A DNA stretch of 64,000 bases, from NCBI RefSeq assembly GCF_043195105.1, contig NZ_JBAFWO010000001.1. One strand, written 5' to 3'. This stretch comes from NCEH01 sp002257205. Its GTDB lineage: Bacteria; Pseudomonadota; Alphaproteobacteria; Rhizobiales; Xanthobacteraceae. The notes below the pieces were generated by a model, which saw nothing but the letters and a program-made list of their open reading frames with translations, was not told the origin of the DNA and did no database searches. This document shows positions 14,845 through 24,042 of this stretch, in pieces. How positions within the stretch are numbered: position 1 is the first letter of the stretch; the number at the start of each line of letters is the position of its first letter. Position numbers and translations under genes: made by a program.

Positions 14845-17255
14845 AATTCACCTTCTCCTGGCTCCAAGAGCATCTCGAGCCCACGGCCTCCTTCGATGAG
14901 ATCGTCGATCGCCTCTCCCTGATCGGCCTCGAAGTGGAGGGCGTGGAGGACAAGGCGAAGGCATTGGCGCCGTTCGTCGTCGGCGAGGTGCTGACCGCGC
15001 AGAAGCATCCCAATGCCGACAAGCTGAAGGTCTGCACCGTCTCCATCGGGAAAGGCGAGCCGATCCAGGTGGTGTGTGGCGCGCCCAATGCCCGCGCCGG
15101 CCTCAAGACCGTGTTCGCCGCGCCCGGCACCATCATTCCCACCACCGGCACCGAGCTGAAGATCGGCAAGATCCGCGATGTGGAAAGCCGCGGCATGCTG
15201 TGCTCTGCCCGTGAGATGGGCCTTTCGGAAGAGCACGACGGCATCATGGAATTGCCGGAAGACGCGCCCGTGGGCGCGCCGTTCGCGCAGGTGCTGGGCC
15301 TGAACGACCCGGTGGTGGAAATCGCCGTCACCCCGAACCGCGCCGATTGCCTTGGCGTGTCCGGCGTCGCGCGCGATCTTGCCGCCGCCGGCCTCGGCGA
15401 ACTGCTCGCCCCGCGCATCGCGCCGGTGGAGAGCAAATTCCCCGCGCCGCTGAACGTGACGCTCGATTTCGGAGAGACACCTTCGCTCTGTCCGGCCTTT
15501 GCGCTGCGGGTGATCCGGGGTGTGAAAAACGGCCCCTCGCCCGAGTGGATGCAGGAGAAACTGCGCGCCATCGGCCTGCGGCCCATCAATGCGCTGGTGG
15601 ACGTGACGAATTTCCTCACCTTCGACCGCAACCGGCCGCTGCATGTGTTCGACCTGAACAAGGTGAAGGGTGATCTCGTGGTGCGCCGCGCCAAGGCCGG
15701 GGAGACCTTGCTGGCGCTCGACGGCAAGACCTATACGCTCGACGAGAGCATGTGCGTCATCGCGGACGACAAGGGCGTTGAGAGCCTCGCCGGCGTCATG
15801 GGCGGCGAAGAAAGCGGCTGCGACGAGACCACCACCGACGTGGTGATCGAAAGCGCGCTCTGGGAGCCCATCAATATCGCCCAGACCGGCCGCAAGCTGG
15901 GGCTGAATTCGGACGCCCGGTTCCGCTTCGAGCGCGGCATCGACCCCGCCTTCACCGTGCCGGGGCTGGATCTCGCGACCCATATCATTCTCGACATCTG
16001 CGGCGGCGAGCCCTCGCAAATGGTGCTGGCCGGGGCGATCCCCGATACCGCCCGCACCATCGATTTCCCGCTCGCCGAGGTGAAACGGCTGTCGGGCCTC
16101 GAGGCGAGCGAAGCGGAAATCCGCGACGTGCTCACCCGCCTCGGCTTTGCGGTCTCCGGCGCCGCGCCGGTGGTGCAGGTGGTGCCGCCCTCCTGGCGTG
16201 CCGATATCGAGGGCAAGGCGGATCTGGTGGAAGAGGTGGTGCGCATCCTCGGCCTTGCCCGCGTGCCCGCCACCGAATTCCCCCGCACTGACGACGCCCG
16301 CCGTCCCGTGCTGACGCCGCTGCAAATGCGCGTCCGCAAGGCGCGCCGGGCGCTCGCCGCGCGCGGCATGGTGGAGGCGGTCACCTGGTCGTTCGTCTCC
16401 AAGGCGCAGGCCGAGTTGTTCGGCGGCGGCGCGCCGGAACTGGCGCTGTCCAATCCGATCGCCTCGGAACTGTCCGACATGCGGCCGAGCCTGCTGCCGG
16501 GTCTTATCCGCTCGGCCCAGGCCAATGCGGACCGGGGCTATGGCGAGGTGGCGCTGTTCGAGGTGGGGCAGGTGTTCGCCGGCGACCAGCCGAAGGACCA
16601 GCGCATGTCCGCGACCGGTATTCGCCGGGCGACCGCCAAGCCCGAGGGCGCGGGGCGCCATTGGGCGAGCGCGGCAAAGAGCGTGGATGCCTTCGACGCC
16701 AAGGCCGATGCCCTGGCGGCGCTCGCGGCCGTGGGCGCGCCGGTGGCCAACCTCCAGGTTACGACCGATGCGCCCGCCTGGTACCATCCCGGCCGTTCGG
16801 CGAGCCTGCGCCTCGGCTCCAACGTGCTCGCCACCTTCGGCGAACTGCATCCGCGCGTGCTGGAAGCGCTGGATGTGAGCGGGCCGCTGGTGGCCTTCGA
16901 GATCATCCTCGATCGCATCGCGGAACCCAAGGCCAAGCCCACCAAGGTGAAGCCGCCGCTGGATCTTTCCGCCTTCCAGCCGGTGCGCCGCGACTTCGCC
17001 TTCCTGGTGGATCGCACGGTGGCGGCGGGCGATATCCTGCGGGCGGCCCAGGGCGTGGACAAGAAGCTGATCACCGACGCCTCCGTGTTCGACGTCTATG
17101 AGGGCGTGGGCATCGAGGACGGCAAGAAGTCCATCGCCATCGAGATCACGCTCCAGCCGCGCGAGCGCACGCTGACCGACGCGGAGATCGAGGCCGTGGC
17201 GGCGAAGATCGTCGCCGACGTCGCGAAGAAGACCGGCGCCAGCCTGCGCGGCTGA
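14841..17255 (+). CDS. pheT: phenylalanyl-tRNA synthetase beta subunit
   Basis: The 804-residue protein has all the expected bacterial PheT modules. These are an N-terminal EMAP/tRNA-binding domain (about 40-150, HPNADKLKVCTV), the B3/4 editing domain (about 215-385), B5 (about 400-475), a catalytic-like domain and the C-terminal anticodon-binding FDX-ACB domain (about 710-803, FQPVRRDFAFLVDRTVAAGDI). With PheS it aminoacylates tRNA-Phe and edits Tyr-tRNA-Phe. The ATG overlaps the stop of the DUF559 gene, so PheT synthesis may depend on translation of that gene. Confidence 0.98.
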   Translation: MKFTFSWLQEHLEPTASFDEIVDRLSLIGLEVEGVEDKAKALAPFVVGEVLTAQKHPNADKLKVCTVSIGKGEPIQVVCGAPNARAGLKTVFAAPGTIIPTTGTELKIGKIRDVESRGMLCSAREMGLSEEHDGIMELPEDAPVGAPFAQVLGLNDPVVEIAVTPNRADCLGVSGVARDLAAAGLGELLAPRIAPVESKFPAPLNVTLDFGETPSLCPAFALRVIRGVKNGPSPEWMQEKLRAIGLRPINALVDVTNFLTFDRNRPLHVFDLNKVKGDLVVRRAKAGETLLALDGKTYTLDESMCVIADDKGVESLAGVMGGEESGCDETTTDVVIESALWEPINIAQTGRKLGLNSDARFRFERGIDPAFTVPGLDLATHIILDICGGEPSQMVLAGAIPDTARTIDFPLAEVKRLSGLEASEAEIRDVLTRLGFAVSGAAPVVQVVPPSWRADIEGKADLVEEVVRILGLARVPATEFPRTDDARRPVLTPLQMRVRKARRALAARGMVEAVTWSFVSKAQAELFGGGAPELALSNPIASELSDMRPSLLPGLIRSAQANADRGYGEVALFEVGQVFAGDQPKDQRMSATGIRRATAKPEGAGRHWASAAKSVDAFDAKADALAALAAVGAPVANLQVTTDAPAWYHPGRSASLRLGSNVLATFGELHPRVLEALDVSGPLVAFEIILDRIAEPKAKPTKVKPPLDLSAFQPVRRDFAFLVDRTVAAGDILRAAQGVDKKLITDASVFDVYEGVGIEDGKKSIAIEITLQPRERTLTDAEIEAVAAKIVADVAKKTGASLRG

Positions 17256-17387
17256 GGCCGGGACGGGGGGATGCGGCCTTTTCGTCGCTCCCTCCCTCTC
17301 GCTTTGGCCAAGCGGCATCTCCGGAGCGCCTTGCCGCGCGGGCGTGGTGCGCCTTACCCTCGTTCGGGCTTAGGAGCGGGGGACGGA

Positions 17388-17774
17388 ATGGGTGCGACGG
17401 GAGGCTGCCTGTGCGGTGGCGTGCGTTATGAGATCGCCGGCTCGTTGGCCGACCCCATCGCCTGCCACTGTTCCCAGTGCGCCCGCACCAGCGGCAATTT
17501 CGTCGCCATGGCGTGTTGCAAGAGCGACGATCTCACCCTCATCCGATCCGAGACCCTGGTTTGGTTTCGATCCTCGGCCGCCGTCACGCGGGGATTCTGC
17601 GCGCGCTGCGGGGGCAACCTGTTCTGGCGGGCGGACCCTGGCATCGAGACCTATGTGACCGCGGGAACGCTCGATCCGCCCACCGGCCTGAAGCTAGCCG
17701 GCCACATCTATGTCGGGTCGAAATCGGATTATTACGAACTGGCCGATGGTCTGCCGCAAAAGGAAGAATGGTAG
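17388..17774 (+). CDS. GFA-family (CENP-V/GFA) zinc protein
   Basis: The 128-residue protein has the zinc-cysteine pattern of the family: GGCLCGGVRYE, CHCSQCART and FCARCGGNLFW. The name comes from glutathione-dependent formaldehyde-activating enzyme. That activity is disputed and not predictable here. The ATG at 17388 follows a purine-rich GGGGGACGGA stretch. It lies alone between pheT and a convergent amine oxidase gene. Confidence 0.92.
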   Translation: MGATGGCLCGGVRYEIAGSLADPIACHCSQCARTSGNFVAMACCKSDDLTLIRSETLVWFRSSAAVTRGFCARCGGNLFWRADPGIETYVTAGTLDPPTGLKLAGHIYVGSKSDYYELADGLPQKEEW

Positions 17775-17806
17775 CGCGCCTACGAGGTAAAACGCGATGT
17801 CGCCAC

Positions 17807-19186
17807 CTATTGGGAAATGCTCGCGGCGCCTGTCACGCCCAGCACCCGCAGGGCCTGGGTCGCCGCGCGCTCGCCGGACAGCCAGGCGCCGTTAACCGTG
17901 CCCCACAGCGTCTCATGGGCATGCTCGCCGGCGAACATCAGCCGGCCGTTGACCACTTCGGTGAAGGCGCGGCGCAGATTGCCGCTGCCGGGCAGGGCGC
18001 AGGAGAAGGCGCCGAGCGCCAGCGGCTCCTTGGTCCAACGGGTCTGGTGTACCTTCCCCACGCGCGCAGCGATATCGGCGCCGAATTCGCGCGTCAGCGC
18101 TTCCTTCAGGAAGGCGGCGCCGGAATTGGGTGGCCCGTTGGCCAGCTCCTGGGCGAACTTGCCGCCCACGTCCAGCATGTGCAGGTCGCTGCCGCCCATG
18201 CGGGCGATGAGCGCGAAGGTGCGCGGGCTGTCGGCCTTCACGTGTACCGTCTCGTCCGGCGAGAGGCGCAGCGGATTGCCGGGCAATTCGAAGGCGATGT
18301 GATCGTAGGCACCGAGGGTGATGCGGTCGATGGCGCTGCGATAGCGAAGCGGCAGGCCGGGATTGACGCGGATCTTCCCTGCCAGCAACAAGCTCGGCGG
18401 CACCGCGAGGATCACGGCCCGGCCGGAGAGCGTGCCCTTGTTGGTGGAGACGTGCACCTGCCGTCCGCCCATGTCGACGCTCGTGGCATTGGTCTCGAAC
18501 CGCACCGAGAGGCCGTCCGCCATCTTGGCCACCAGCGCGCCATAGCCCTGGCGGCAGAACAGATCCTCGCCGCGCTCCTCGGACCGGGAGAAATCCACGC
18601 TCGACACCTGGTCGAGATCCTTGGCGCAGCTGAACGGCCCGGCCACGAAGGCGGCGCTCGGTCCCCAGGTGCCAAGGTCGGGCAGCACCCGCGAGGCCGC
18701 AAAGTCGCGCCCGGCGTCTCCGGCGGCGCCGATGGCGCGTTCGCCGCGGCGCACGGCCGAGACGAAATCCTCATAATCATTCTGCGAGGCTTCGCGGCCA
18801 TTGATGTAGAGGCGGGCCCCCTGCGGCGCGGCATAAAGATCGAAACCTGCCTGCTGGCCGAGCTCAGCCAGCGGATTGTTGTCGGGGGCATGCAGCCAGT
18901 GGGCGCCGCGATCGAAGGGCACGCCGAATAGGCTGGTATCGGTGAACGCGCGCCCGCCGACGCGCTTGCTGGCTTCGATCAGGGCATAGCTGCGCCCGGC
19001 GGCGGCGATCTTGCGGGCGGCGGAGATGCCGGCTGCTCCGGCGCCGACGATCACAACATCCACCTGCCCGGATGCCGGCACCTGCCCGAGCGCGCGGGCG
19101 GCGCCGAGGGGCGCTGCGGCCAAGGCTGAGGCTCCGGCGATGAAAGCCCGGCGGGTCATGGGGGAGGGGGGCGGTCTGCGTGTCAC
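17807..19186 (-). CDS. flavin monoamine oxidase family protein, probably Tat-exported
   Basis: The product is up to 459 residues. A second in-frame ATG (19159) begins MTRRAFIAGASALAAAPLGA, a twin-arginine-like signal. Next comes the FAD dinucleotide fold VVIVGAGAAGISAARKIAAAG and RVGGRAFT, and C-terminally LMFAGEHAHETLWGTVNGA, typical of amine oxidases. The protein would oxidise an amine in the periplasm; the substrate is unknown. It is convergent with the GFA gene and 118 bases downstream of ispA on the same strand. Confidence 0.88.
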   Translation of the reverse strand: MTRRPPPSPMTRRAFIAGASALAAAPLGAARALGQVPASGQVDVVIVGAGAAGISAARKIAAAGRSYALIEASKRVGGRAFTDTSLFGVPFDRGAHWLHAPDNNPLAELGQQAGFDLYAAPQGARLYINGREASQNDYEDFVSAVRRGERAIGAAGDAGRDFAASRVLPDLGTWGPSAAFVAGPFSCAKDLDQVSSVDFSRSEERGEDLFCRQGYGALVAKMADGLSVRFETNATSVDMGGRQVHVSTNKGTLSGRAVILAVPPSLLLAGKIRVNPGLPLRYRSAIDRITLGAYDHIAFELPGNPLRLSPDETVHVKADSPRTFALIARMGGSDLHMLDVGGKFAQELANGPPNSGAAFLKEALTREFGADIAARVGKVHQTRWTKEPLALGAFSCALPGSGNLRRAFTEVVNGRLMFAGEHAHETLWGTVNGAWLSGERAATQALRVLGVTGAASISQ

Positions 19187-19304
19187 GATGCGGCGGACGC
19201 TAGCATGGCCGGAAGCCGCGCGCGACCGGGCCGGCCCGGTGCACCCGTCCTCCGGCGATCACATCTCGCGCGCAAGATAGCGCCCGCGCACACGTCCGGC
19301 CCGC

Positions 19305-20300
19305 TCAATTCTTGCGCTCGGCGACAAAGCGCGCCGCCTCCGAAAGGATCGCGCCGCGCGCACCGAAGGGGGCGAGTGCGCCTTGCGCCTCGGCCACCAG
19401 TTCTGCCAGAAGCGCGCGTGCCGCGTCCACGCCGAGGCTCGCCACCAGGGTCGCCTTGCCGGCGGTCACATCCTTGCCGGCGGTCTTGCCGAGATCGGCG
19501 GTACTGCCCTCGATGTCGAGAATGTCGTCGGCGATCTGGAATGCCGCGCCGAGTGCCCGGCCATAAGCCGCGAGCGCCGCGCGTTCCGCGCCCGTCGCGC
19601 CGCCGAGCAGCGCGCCCGCATCCACCGAAACCGCAAGCAAGGCGCCGGTCTTCATGGCCTGGAGATCGCGAATTTCGTCCATGGACAAAGCGAGCGGCGC
19701 GCCATCGGCGAACCGGCCCTCGGCGGCGAGGTCGAGCATCTGCCCGCCCACCATGCCGCCCATGCCCGCCGCCCGCGCCAGGGCGGACACAAGCGCGATG
19801 CGCACGGCGGCATCGGGATGGGTGTCTTCTCCCGCCAGCAGGTCGAAGGCGAGGGTGAGCAGCGCATCGCCGGCGAGGATGGCGGTCGCCTCGCCAAAGG
19901 CGATGTGGACCGTCGGCCGCCCGCGCCGCAGTACGTCATTGTCCATGGCGGGCAGATCGTCGTGGACCAGGGAATAGCAATGCACGCATTCCACCGCCGC
20001 GGCTGCCGTCACCGCCGCGTCCGGGGAAAGGCCGAACAAAGCGGCTGTCTCCAGGACCAGGAACGGGCGCAGGCGCTTGCCGCCGTCCAGGCTGCCGTGG
20101 CGGATCGCCTCCATCAGGCGCTTCGGGCGCAGCCGCTCGCCGGGAAGCGGCGAATCGGCGAGGGCGCGGTCCAGCCGCGCCTGGGCGAGGGCGGCGGCGG
20201 CTTCGAGGCGGGCAGGGAGGGGCAGGGACACCGGGCGGGCCTTCGGGCTGGAGCGCGTCGGGGGAAGTGCGCGGTTGACGCGCTCTTCCCGGTGCCCCAA
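19305..20300 (-). CDS. ispA: short-chain polyprenyl diphosphate synthase (farnesyl diphosphate synthase type)
   Basis: It shows the two aspartate-rich motifs of trans-prenyl synthases: DDLPAMDND (DDxxxxD form, typical of bacterial FPP/GPP synthases) and DDILD, plus GGKRLRP and GKDVTAGKATLV. Condenses IPP with DMAPP/GPP to farnesyl diphosphate for undecaprenyl phosphate, quinones and hopanoids. The ATG at 20300 gives 331 residues; the family norm is about 300. The GTG at 20231 (start SLPLPARLEAAAALA) may be the real start. It is divergent from mtgA. Confidence 0.93.
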   Translation of the reverse strand: MGHREERVNRALPPTRSSPKARPVSLPLPARLEAAAALAQARLDRALADSPLPGERLRPKRLMEAIRHGSLDGGKRLRPFLVLETAALFGLSPDAAVTAAAAVECVHCYSLVHDDLPAMDNDVLRRGRPTVHIAFGEATAILAGDALLTLAFDLLAGEDTHPDAAVRIALVSALARAAGMGGMVGGQMLDLAAEGRFADGAPLALSMDEIRDLQAMKTGALLAVSVDAGALLGGATGAERAALAAYGRALGAAFQIADDILDIEGSTADLGKTAGKDVTAGKATLVASLGVDAARALLAELVAEAQGALAPFGARGAILSEAARFVAERKN

Positions 20301-20386
20301 CCAGGGCGGGCGGTCAAGCCGCCGGCGGAACCGAAGCTCGACCTTCGCACTTACCGTACGATGTTCTCTCGCCCCGCGGAGCGGCC

Positions 20387-21067
20387 ATGTCCCTGTTCAG
20401 GCGGTTCGTGATCCTCGTCCTGGTGCTGGCCCTCGTCCCGTTCGTGCTGTCGGTGCTCTATAATGTGATCAATCCGGTCTCCACCCTGATGCTGGGCCGC
20501 TGGCTCACCGGGCAGAGGGTGGAACGCGTCTGGACCCCCATCGGGGACATGGCGCCGATCCTGCCGCGCACCGTCATCGCGTCCGAGGATGCGCGCTTCT
20601 GCCAGCATTGGGGCGTGGACGTCACGGAGATCCAGGCTGCCATCGCTCGCGCCGACGACGAGATCGAGGATGCGCGCGGCGCCTCCACCATTTCGATGCA
20701 GGTGGCGAAAAACCTGTTCCTGTGGCCCGGCCGCTGGTTCGTGCGCAAGGCGATGGAACTGCCGCTCGCGCTGTGGCTCGACCTGGTGCTGAGCAAAAGG
20801 CGGCTGATGGAGATTTATCTCAACATCGCCGAATGGGGACCGGACGGGGAGTTCGGCGTCGAGGCCGGCGCGCGCCGCGCGTTCGGCAAGGGTACGGCCA
20901 ATCTGACTTCCGAGCAGGCCGCCTTGCTGGCGGTGATGCTGCCCAATCCCCACCGGCGGGATGCTGGCAAGCCTTCCACCGGGGTGCGCCGGCTCGCGGC
21001 GCGGCTCCAGGGGCGCGTGGTGTCGGAGGGGCCGGAGATCGTTTCCTGCCTCGGCCCGCGCGGCTAA
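20387..21067 (+). CDS. mtgA: monofunctional biosynthetic peptidoglycan transglycosylase
   Basis: A 226-residue family GT51 enzyme. One N-terminal membrane anchor (about 5-28) is followed by the catalytic motif VIASEDARFCQHWGVD (Glu of SED) and GASTISMQVAKNLFLWP, KRRLMEIYLNIAEWG and FGKGTANLTSEQAALLAVMLPNP. Polymerises lipid II into glycan strands on the periplasmic face. It is followed after 84 bases by yciB. Confidence 0.96.
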   Translation: MSLFRRFVILVLVLALVPFVLSVLYNVINPVSTLMLGRWLTGQRVERVWTPIGDMAPILPRTVIASEDARFCQHWGVDVTEIQAAIARADDEIEDARGASTISMQVAKNLFLWPGRWFVRKAMELPLALWLDLVLSKRRLMEIYLNIAEWGPDGEFGVEAGARRAFGKGTANLTSEQAALLAVMLPNPHRRDAGKPSTGVRRLAARLQGRVVSEGPEIVSCLGPRG

Positions 21068-21151
21068 GGCGGCGCGGCCATGCGCGAAATCCGCCGCCGG
21101 CCTTGATTGCGCCGCGCAGGCTCTGCAAAAGGGGGCGGAAACGAGGATCCG

Positions 21152-21745
21152 ATGACCGAAAGCGCCGCTGCCGAAACCGCCGTCCGCCCCAAGATGAAGC
21201 CGGGCCTCAAGCTTGCCCTGGAACTCGGTCCGCTGGTGCTGTTCTTCATCGGCAATGCCTATGGCGGCATCTATGTGGCCACCGGCGTGTTCATGGTGGC
21301 GACCCTCGCCGCGCTTGCGACCATGTGGGTGCTGGCGCGCCGCATCGCGGTGATGCCGCTGGTCTCGGCGGTGGTGGTGATGGTGTTCGGCACCCTGACG
21401 CTGGTGTTGCAGGACGACCATTTCATCAAGATGAAGCCGACCATGGTGAACGCCCTGTTTGGCGCGCTGCTGCTGGGCGGGCTGTTGTTCCGCAAGCCGC
21501 TGCTGCCCTATGTGCTGGACGGAATGGTGCGCCTCACCGATCAGGGCTGGCGCATCCTCACCTTGCGCTGGGGCCTGTTCTTCCTGGTCATGGCGGTGTT
21601 GAATGAGGTGGTGTGGCGCAGCTTTTCCACCGACACCTGGGTGAACTTCAAGACCTTCGGCTATCTCCCGCTGACCTTCGTGTTCGCCTTCGCCCAGGCG
21701 CCGCTGATGGCGCGGTTCGAGGATAAAAGCGATCCGAAGGACTGA
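21152..21745 (+). CDS. yciB: YciB/IspZ-family inner membrane septation protein A
   Basis: The 197-residue protein has about five membrane segments and the family signatures LALELGPLVLFFIGNAYGGIYVATGVFM, FIKMKPTMVNALFGA and LTLRWGLFFLVMAVLNEVVWR. YciB is involved in envelope or septation integrity in bacteria where it has been studied. An earlier in-frame ATG (21107) exists, but GAGGATCC precedes ATG 21152, which begins the conserved length. It ends 9 bases from the convergent ccmG. Confidence 0.93.
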   Translation: MTESAAAETAVRPKMKPGLKLALELGPLVLFFIGNAYGGIYVATGVFMVATLAALATMWVLARRIAVMPLVSAVVVMVFGTLTLVLQDDHFIKMKPTMVNALFGALLLGGLLFRKPLLPYVLDGMVRLTDQGWRILTLRWGLFFLVMAVLNEVVWRSFSTDTWVNFKTFGYLPLTFVFAFAQAPLMARFEDKSDPKD

Positions 21746-21754
21746 ATTCAGCTC

Positions 21755-22369
21755 TCAGCCCGGCTTGCCGGAGAGCTTCGCCACCAGGGGCAGCAAGGTG
21801 GAGCGCACCGTCTCCTCACTGAGCGGGCCGACGAATTTGTGGGCGATCGCGCCGTCCGGCCCCACAAGGAAGGTTTCGGGAACGCCGTACACTCCCCATT
21901 CGATGGCGGCGCGTCCTTTGGGGTCGGTCCCCACCGCCGCGAACGGCAGGCCATATTGGCCGAGGAACCGGCGCGCATTGTCGGGCGCATCCTTGTAATT
22001 GATGCCGATCAGCCGCAGGCGCGGATCCTTGGCGAGCCCCATCAGGATCGGATGTTCCTCCCGGCAGGGCGCGCACCAGGAGGCCCACACATTCACCAGC
22101 GTGACCTTGCCTTTGAAGTCCGTGCCGTCGAGCCCCGGCACCGGGGTGCCGTTGTCCAGCAGGCCCGCCAGCGGGGGCAGGGCGAGGCTGGGCGCCGGAC
22201 GGCCCACCAAAGCGGAGGGGATCTGCGAGGGATCGCCGGCGAACAGGCGCACCAGGAACAAGGCGGCAAGCAGGCCGAAGGCCACCACCGGCAGCAGCAC
22301 CAGCAGCGGGCGCCGGCGCTTTGCGGCCGGCACAGCGACGGCAGGCGGCGGGGGAGGTCTATCGCTCAT
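21755..22369 (-). CDS. ccmG: thiol:disulfide interchange protein CcmG/DsbE
   Basis: The 204-residue protein has a single N-terminal membrane anchor (about 20-44) and a periplasmic thioredoxin domain. The active site is VNVWASWCAPCREEHP, followed by the CcmG-type GINYKDAPDNARRFL and the cis-proline region YGVPETFLV. It reduces apocytochrome c or CcmH during cytochrome c maturation. The ATG overlaps the ccmD stop (ATGA). It is last in the ccmC-ccmD-ccmG unit. Confidence 0.96.
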   Translation of the reverse strand: MSDRPPPPPAVAVPAAKRRRPLLVLLPVVAFGLLAALFLVRLFAGDPSQIPSALVGRPAPSLALPPLAGLLDNGTPVPGLDGTDFKGKVTLVNVWASWCAPCREEHPILMGLAKDPRLRLIGINYKDAPDNARRFLGQYGLPFAAVGTDPKGRAAIEWGVYGVPETFLVGPDGAIAHKFVGPLSEETVRSTLLPLVAKLSGKPG

Positions 22370-22527
22370 GGCCGGCTCCGTTCCGAGCGGCGGCGCACGC
22401 CGCGCGCTTCGAGGTCCGCCAGGGCCTTGGCCTGGGCGCGATAGTCGAGCATCAGCCACAGCGTCAGCACGCCGAGGCCGAGCGCGGCGGCGCCATAGGA
22501 GGCATAGATGAACAGCGCGTGTTCCAT
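22366..22527 (-). CDS. ccmD: heme exporter protein CcmD
   Basis: A small 53-residue single-span protein: MEHALFIYASYGAAALGLGV followed by a charged cytoplasmic tail (DYRAQAKALADLEARG). This size, motif (FIYASYGAA) and position between ccmC and ccmG are typical of CcmD, which releases holo-CcmE from the CcmABC complex. The start shares a base with the ccmC stop (TGATG) and the stop overlaps the ccmG ATG. Both junctions show tight translational coupling. Confidence 0.92.
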   Translation of the reverse strand: MEHALFIYASYGAAALGLGVLTLWLMLDYRAQAKALADLEARGVRRRSERSRP

Positions 22528-23258
22528 CAGGCCGTGGCCTCCGCTGCCGCGCGCGCTTCCAGCACCTGGACGCGCCGGCGCAGGATCTCCGTGCGCATGG
22601 CGATCATGTGCAGGGTCAGGAACAGCAAGGTGAAGCCGAACGCGCAGGTGAGCAGCGGCCAGAGCAGGCTGCCGTCGATGGTGGAGCCGCCCATGCGGAA
22701 CACCGAGGCCGGCTGGTGCAGCGTGTTCCACCAATCCACCGAGAATTTGACGATCGGCACATTGATGAAACCCACCAAGGTGAGTACCGCCGCCGCCCGT
22801 CCGGCGCGGTTGGGCTCGTCGATGGCGGCGCGCAGGGCCATCAGGCCGAGATAGAGCAGAAACAGCACCAGCACCGAGGTCAGCCGCGCGTCCCAGACCC
22901 AATAAGTGCCCCACATGGGCCGCCCCCACAGGGCGCCGGTGAGCAGGCACAGGAAGGTGAAGGTGGCGCCGATGGGCGCCGCGGCCTTGTGCGCGACATC
23001 GGCCAGCGGATGCCGCCAGACCAATATGCCGAGCGATGAGGCCGCCAGCATGGAATAGCCGAACATGGAGAGCCATGCGAACGGCACGTGGATATACATG
23101 ATCCGCACCGTCTCGCCCTGCTGGTAGTCCGGCGGGGCGAGGAAGGCGAGGGTGAAGCCGAGCGCCAGGGCGAGCGCCGCCGCCCCCGCCGTCCAGGGAA
23201 TGAGCCGGGCGGAGAGGGAGAGGAAGCGGGTCGGATTGGCGAAGTCGAGGAGCGCCAT
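22527..23258 (-). CDS. ccmC: heme exporter protein CcmC
   Basis: The 243-residue, six-span protein carries the tryptophan-rich periplasmic loop WGRPMWGTYWVWDARLTS flanked by conserved histidines (MYIHVPFAW and the WWNTLHQPAS loop). CcmC loads heme onto CcmE. It is first in the ccmC-ccmD-ccmG unit. It is separated from ccmB by a carboxymuconolactone-decarboxylase-like gene and 105-112 bases on either side. Confidence 0.96.
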   Translation of the reverse strand: MALLDFANPTRFLSLSARLIPWTAGAAALALALGFTLAFLAPPDYQQGETVRIMYIHVPFAWLSMFGYSMLAASSLGILVWRHPLADVAHKAAAPIGATFTFLCLLTGALWGRPMWGTYWVWDARLTSVLVLFLLYLGLMALRAAIDEPNRAGRAAAVLTLVGFINVPIVKFSVDWWNTLHQPASVFRMGGSTIDGSLLWPLLTCAFGFTLLFLTLHMIAMRTEILRRRVQVLEARAAAEATA

Positions 23259-23363
23259 GGCTGGCGTTCTAGACCATCTCGAGACTGCAGGGGAGCGTCC
23301 CCGATGCGCGATTGTGTGAAACGGGGTGCGGCGGAATGAGCCGGCCCTCGCCGGCTAATGGTC

Positions 23364-23930
23364 TCACGCGCCTTCCGGCACCGGCACGTCGAAGCCGTTG
23401 AGGATGACCGAGACGAGACAATAGAGCCCGACCAGATAGATTAGCTCGGCGGCGGCATATTCGCCGAACGTGTCCACCGCTTGACGATAGACCAGCTCCG
23501 GCAAGGTGGAGCCGCGCACCAGCGCCGAGGCGACGTCATAGGTCACTGCCTCCTCGCGGGTGAGATCCGCCGGGCGCTGGCCGGCGACGATGGTGGCGAT
23601 CTTTTCGTCCGGCAGGCCGCGCGACTCGGCCACGAGGATGTGGGCGTAAAGCTCATACGCCGAATGGAAATGGGCGCCGGTCACCAGGATCGCCACTTCC
23701 CGCACCGGCTTGGGCAAGGTGGGGCTGGCGGACATGGCCTTGGTCAGATCCCACACCGGGCCGCCGAACTTGGGATAGCGCAGCCAGGGATTCCAGGGTC
23801 CGATCAGCGCGCCGTCGTCGGCAATGGCCTTGAAGCCCTTGAAGCTGGTCTCGATGCCGGCGCGCATGTCTTCATAGAGCGGGCGCTGTTCTTGCGAGAG
23901 TTCGGCGGGGGCGGTGAGGGGCACACGCAT
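23364..23930 (-). CDS. carboxymuconolactone decarboxylase-like (AhpD-fold) protein, no CxxC
   Basis: A 188-residue helical protein with the CMD pattern KPVREVAILVTGAHFHSAYELYAHI followed by a second ADLTREEAVTYDVAS segment. The CxxC pair of AhpD-type peroxidases is absent; histidines remain (HFHSAYELYAH), so it belongs to the cysteine-less branch. The substrate is unknown. The ATG at 23930 has GGGATC before it. It interrupts the ccm genes but keeps their strand. It may therefore be co-transcribed with them without sharing their function. Confidence 0.85.
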   Translation of the reverse strand: MRVPLTAPAELSQEQRPLYEDMRAGIETSFKGFKAIADDGALIGPWNPWLRYPKFGGPVWDLTKAMSASPTLPKPVREVAILVTGAHFHSAYELYAHILVAESRGLPDEKIATIVAGQRPADLTREEAVTYDVASALVRGSTLPELVYRQAVDTFGEYAAAELIYLVGLYCLVSVILNGFDVPVPEGA

Positions 23931-24042
23931 GTTGAGATCCCTTCGATGCTGGAGCCGCCACGAGTATCGCAGCGGTGCCGCCATCGCGTCGCATCACGAT
24001 CCCTTCACCGCATGAGTCTGCCGTGTCGCCCGGGTGCCGGCA